A DNA stretch of 8,062 nt from Lachnospiraceae bacterium (lineage in GTDB: Bacteria > Bacillota > Clostridia > Lachnospirales > Lachnospiraceae), in assembly GCA_024694785.1 (NCBI GenBank), contig JAILJL010000001.1, forward strand, positions 1 through 8,062, given 5' to 3'. The first letter of the stretch is position 1; each line of letters begins with the position of its first letter. The notes under the pieces are model-generated. The model saw nothing but the letters and a program-made list of their open reading frames with translations, did no database searches and was not told where the DNA came from. The position numbers and the translations under genes are program-made. Below, piece by piece: positions 5,491 through 8,062 of the stretch.

Positions 5491-6111
5491 CTACATCTGA
5501 ATGCCCAAAGAACTTAAAATCTTAGCATATGACTCTAATTCCGGTAATAAAATAAAGTATCCGTCTATAAGTACATCATCACCGAATTCTGTCTGAATAA
5601 GTAAAGCATGATCTCCATACTGTCCGAATTCAATGGCCGGCACCGAAAGAATCGCCGCTGCCATATCAATTGCGATATACGGGATTGACGGAGTTATCGT
5701 AAGTCCCGTCATTGAAGAAAGCGCATTTAAATACGAACCGGTAATAATATTACCGATTTCCTTTAATGCCGACATTTCCATCTCGTCAAATTTAACCTCG
5801 GCATCTGCTTCCCTATACATCAATTTATTAACCAAAAATTTCGCGGACTCGATCGTCAATATGAACATCATACTTCCCGATATATCCGATCCGACTTCCA
5901 GGAAAATTCCGACAACCTGGTCCTCTTCTCCGCCGACTGCAGAGCCGAGTTCCGGGAATGTCAAAAGCTGAACTTTCGGAACATTCATATTAAGACGGAT
6001 CTGAAGCATGGATGCAATCGCCGTTGTCGCATTGCCCGCTCCTATGTTACCGATTTCCTTTAAGACGTCAAAATATATATTATTGACATCTTCCAAACTA
6101 TATCCCGCCAT
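5491..6111 (-). CDS. cheC: CheY-P phosphatase CheC
   Basis: A 206-residue CheC of the CheC/CheX/FliY phosphatase family, which removes phosphate from CheY-P and, when bound to CheD, takes part in adaptation. Both catalytic centres fit the D/S-x3-E-x2-N pattern: DVLKEIGN with Glu19 and Asn22, and SALKEIGN with Glu118 and Asn121. The protein therefore looks like two-site CheC rather than single-site CheX. It lacks the N-terminal CheY-binding and C-terminal FliN extensions of FliY. The ATG at 6111 is chosen because AAGGAGG lies 5 nt upstream and the protein then begins directly with the CheC fold (MAGYSLEDVNNIYFDVLKEI). A longer frame exists to a TTG at 6150 but would run through the intercistronic hairpin. 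It follows cheW by 66 nt, the largest gap in this part of the operon, and precedes cheD by 11 nt. Confidence 0.97.
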   Translation of the reverse strand: MAGYSLEDVNNIYFDVLKEIGNIGAGNATTAIASMLQIRLNMNVPKVQLLTFPELGSAVGGEEDQVVGIFLEVGSDISGSMMFILTIESAKFLVNKLMYREADAEVKFDEMEMSALKEIGNIITGSYLNALSSMTGLTITPSIPYIAIDMAAAILSVPAIEFGQYGDHALLIQTEFGDDVLIDGYFILLPELESYAKILSSLGIQM

Positions 6112-6134
6112 TAAGTCCTCCTTATTTATGACAA

Positions 6135-6163
6135 TAGAGAGACCACCCAAAAGGGTCCCTCTA
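6135..6163 (-). promoter_or_regulatory. Intercistronic hairpin between cheW and cheC
   Basis: In the RNA sense TAGAGGGACC (6154-6163) pairs with GGTCTCTCTA (6135-6144) in a continuous 10-bp stem with one G-U pair and a 9-nt loop, in which an alternative ACCC/GGGT inner stem is possible. No U-tract follows, so it is not a standard terminator. It starts 14 nt past the cheW stop codon and ends about 17 nt before the cheC Shine-Dalgarno. mRNA stabilisation or processing that changes cheC relative to cheW expression is a plausible but unproven role. Confidence 0.6.
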
Positions 6164-6177
6164 CTGCCAATCTTATG

Positions 6178-6645
6178 TTAGATTGCTTCTTTGTCTTCGA
6201 TAATGGAATTAAGTTCAAGTAATGATATAAGCTGATTGTTATTCTTACCGATTCCTTTGATAAAAGCACTCTTTTCATCTCTTGTATCCGGAATATAAGG
6301 ATCAATCTCATTAGGAGTCAAAGTAACAACTTCCTTTACCTGGTCTACTATAACTCCAAGCTTACCATGCTCTTCCATCTTCAAAATAATAATTCTTGTG
6401 TCATTGGTGAATTCATCCATCTCAAGGCCCATACGTACTCTTATTGTCATAACCGGTACAACTTCACCACGGAGATTGATGATTCCCTTAAAATAACTCT
6501 GAGCCTTCGGAACTCTGGTTATCTTCTGCATACGAACTATATTGTCAATATAGCTGATGTCGATACCGTACTGCTCATTTCCAATCTTAACCACAATATA
6601 CTGTTTGGAATCTGCTTCTGTCATTAATGCTTTATTATCTGCCAT
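6178..6645 (-). CDS. cheW: Chemotaxis coupling protein CheW
   Basis: A 155-residue single-domain CheW, which bridges chemoreceptors and the P5 domain of CheA in the signalling array at the inner membrane. The CheW fold covers nearly the whole protein (about 14-150). It includes YIVVKIGNEQYGIDISYIDN, the conserved IINLRGEVVPVMTI strand-turn with the array-contact arginine (Arg59), and LGVIVDQVKEVVTL, in the family order and at family length. There is no receiver domain, which separates it from CheV. The ATG at 6645 has AGGAGG 9 nt upstream (6655-6660), and that site overlaps the stop codon of cheA, so CheA and CheW synthesis may be coupled. The small hydrophilic N-terminal extension before the fold is unremarkable. 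Confidence 0.98.
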   Translation of the reverse strand: MADNKALMTEADSKQYIVVKIGNEQYGIDISYIDNIVRMQKITRVPKAQSYFKGIINLRGEVVPVMTIRVRMGLEMDEFTNDTRIIILKMEEHGKLGVIVDQVKEVVTLTPNEIDPYIPDTRDEKSAFIKGIGKNNNQLISLLELNSIIEDKEAI

Positions 6646-6658
6646 AGCTTAAGACCTC

Positions 6659-8062
6659 CTAAATTAATGTATTAGCGTCTAAGATAAGAGCAACTTCGCC
6701 ATCACCCAAAATAGTTGCGCCGCTGATCATCTTATTATTGTTAATGTACTTTCCAAGAGACTTAATAACGATTTCCTGCTGACCCATAAGTCTGTCAACT
6801 ACAAGACCTGCAAAATTATCGCCCTTCTTAACGATAACAACCGTAAGATTTGCCTTCTTCTCTTCTGCCTCAGGATCTTTTCTCTCAACGTCAAGCATCT
6901 TGTCAAGACGAATAAGAGGAATAACCGAACCACGTAACGTAATAACTTCCTTCGCCTGAACATACTTAACATCACTTGCAGGAATATCTTCGATATTCTG
7001 GATAGAACCTAATGCTATAGCATATTTCTCATCTTCGATTTCTACCATTAAAGCCTGGATAATAGCGAGTGTTAATGGAAGTCTTACGATGAACTTTGAA
7101 CCTTCACCAAGACTTGACTTAACTTCTACATCGCCGCCTAAAGCCTCGATATTGGACTTAACAACATCAAGTCCAACGCCTCTTCCGGAAATATCCGAAA
7201 CCTTCTTGGCCATTGAGAATCCCGGCATAAAGAGGAAATCAATAATTTCTTTCTGTGATAATGTCTCTGCCTGATCTGCTGATACAAGACCTCTCTCGAT
7301 AGCCTTCTGCTTAACCTGCTGAGTATCAATACCATTACCGTCATCACCTACTTCGATAACAACGTTATTGCCTTCCTGATATGCGTTAAGGAAAATCTTA
7401 CCGATTTCAGGCTTGCCTCTTTTGATACGTACATCATCGCTTTCAAGACCATGATCTGCGGAGTTTCTTAATAAGTGCTGTAACGGATCGCCAATCTGAT
7501 CGACTACCGTACGATCGAGTTCAGTATCCTCACCGGTCATAACCAATTCCATCTTCTTGTTAAGAGTTTTGGATAAGTCTCTGATCATACGAGGGAATTT
7601 GTTAACTACGCTTTCGATAGGTACCATTCTTGCCTTCATAACGGATTCATGAAGTGAAGTGGTAATTCTCTCAAGATACTCTATCTGTTCCGTAAATGAC
7701 TGGCTCTGTCCTCCGTTACCTTCGGCACCGGAAATCGAGACAAGTGAGTTCTTTGCAATAATAAGCTCACTAACCTGATTCATAAGAGTATCAAGCTTCT
7801 CTATATCAACACGTACCGTTCTGCTTGTAACAGCCTGCTTATTTGCAGGTGCCTTGCTGCCTGCAGCCGCCTGCTGTGCCTTTGCTGCCGGGACATTTTT
7901 GTTCTCAGTTACAACCTCAGCCTTCGGCACATCGGATTCGGTTACTGCTTCGCCTTCAAGATCGGTGGAAGTAATCTCGCGGCCAACTGCGGTCTCAATT
8001 TCAAGAACTCCCTTTGCCGCATTGAGAATATCCTCAAGCGAATGATCGGAAGCTACTATAAT
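6659..8062 (-). CDS. cheA: Chemotaxis histidine kinase CheA, C-terminal part (N-terminus beyond right edge)
   Basis: The frame is open to the last base of the window, and 467 residues are visible of a protein usually about 650-750 long. Visible order: a segment that may be the end of P2 (1-40), an Ala/Lys-rich linker (about 45-80), the P3 dimerisation helices beginning VRVDIEKLDTLMNQVSELI (about 83-145), the P4 ATP-binding domain and the P5 CheW-like domain (about 334-467, with GSVIPLIRLDKML). P4 has intact N box HLLRNSADHGLE, G1 DDGNGID, an F-box region FMPGFSMAKKVSD and G2 GRGVGLDVV. The P1 phosphotransfer domain with the phosphorylated histidine is not in the window, so it cannot be checked. 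CheA phosphorylates CheY and CheB in response to receptors. A GTG near 7930 lies within the linker and is not a start. The stop codon is built into the cheW ribosome binding site. Confidence 0.98.
   Translation of the reverse strand: MIVASDHSLEDILNAAKGVLEIETAVGREITSTDLEGEAVTESDVPKAEVVTENKNVPAAKAQQAAAGSKAPANKQAVTSRTVRVDIEKLDTLMNQVSELIIAKNSLVSISGAEGNGGQSQSFTEQIEYLERITTSLHESVMKARMVPIESVVNKFPRMIRDLSKTLNKKMELVMTGEDTELDRTVVDQIGDPLQHLLRNSADHGLESDDVRIKRGKPEIGKIFLNAYQEGNNVVIEVGDDGNGIDTQQVKQKAIERGLVSADQAETLSQKEIIDFLFMPGFSMAKKVSDISGRGVGLDVVKSNIEALGGDVEVKSSLGEGSKFIVRLPLTLAIIQALMVEIEDEKYAIALGSIQNIEDIPASDVKYVQAKEVITLRGSVIPLIRLDKMLDVERKDPEAEEKKANLTVVIVKKGDNFAGLVVDRLMGQQEIVIKSLGKYINNNKMISGATILGDGEVALILDANTLI

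Noticed and set aside
5873..5890. CCGATAT on the plus strand, reminiscent of a sigma-28 -10 box (a similar string occurs near 1875)
   Set aside because: Both are on the strand opposite to all genes, lack a TAAA -35 element that I can see at the right spacing, and have no gene downstream.
5633..5971. 112-residue plus-strand open frame
   Set aside because: It is antisense to cheC, whose two catalytic motifs are intact; the opposite frame is open only by composition.
7928..7930. GTG as a start codon for a shorter CheA
   Set aside because: The frame continues open to the window edge with protein-like sequence, and the codon lies in the linker before P3, so CheA simply extends beyond the window.

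Overview
This window looks like chromosomal DNA from a motile low- to mid-GC Firmicute, most likely a member of the Lachnospiraceae (Roseburia/Lachnospira/Butyrivibrio-like); the genus cannot be fixed from the sequence. The evidence is AT-leaning coding sequence, strong GGAGG-type ribosome binding sites, CheC and CheD together with CheA and CheW, a FliA/SigD-type sigma factor, and a gene order like the distal end of the Bacillus/Clostridium fla/che operon, which ends just before rpsB. Every gene lies on the minus strand, so the window reads functionally from right to left.

Layout in transcription order: cheA (N-terminus beyond the right edge), cheW, cheC, cheD, a small two-helix membrane protein with an acidic tail, the motility sigma factor fliA (sigD), a FapA/DUF342 gene, a 103-residue charged protein, a membrane-anchored coiled-coil protein resembling SwrB/DUF6115, and a membrane-anchored protein carrying only the LysM-like part of an MltG/YceG protein. 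Gaps are 10 to 66 nt, apart from one 11-bp overlap, so this reads as one polycistronic unit. It ends at a clear intrinsic terminator (653-677). Next come an extended -10 promoter, a leader of about 130 nt with nested hairpin potential, and the start of rpsB (ribosomal protein S2), which runs off the left edge.

How the genes work together: CheA and CheW form the receptor-coupled kinase core. CheC dephosphorylates CheY-P and binds CheD, a receptor glutamine deamidase; the two form the adaptation loop known from B. subtilis and Thermotoga. FliA directs late flagellar and chemotaxis transcription. The genes after fliA are less well known. Their position between sigD and rpsB matches B. subtilis swrB, and the 222-residue protein has the SwrB layout (N-terminal membrane anchor, coiled coil, C-terminal HTH-like segment). 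The least described part is the tail 681-3821 (FapA, charged protein, SwrB-like protein, catalytic-domain-less MltG-like protein), plus the small membrane protein inserted between cheD and fliA.

RNA-level structure of interest: an AT-rich hairpin with a U-tract directly before the fliA ribosome binding site, a 10-bp hairpin between cheW and cheC, and the rpsB leader. I saw no tRNA, rRNA, CRISPR array, insertion sequence or other sign of mobile DNA. There is no gene-free stretch longer than 300 bases; the largest (473-680) holds the terminator, promoter and leader described.
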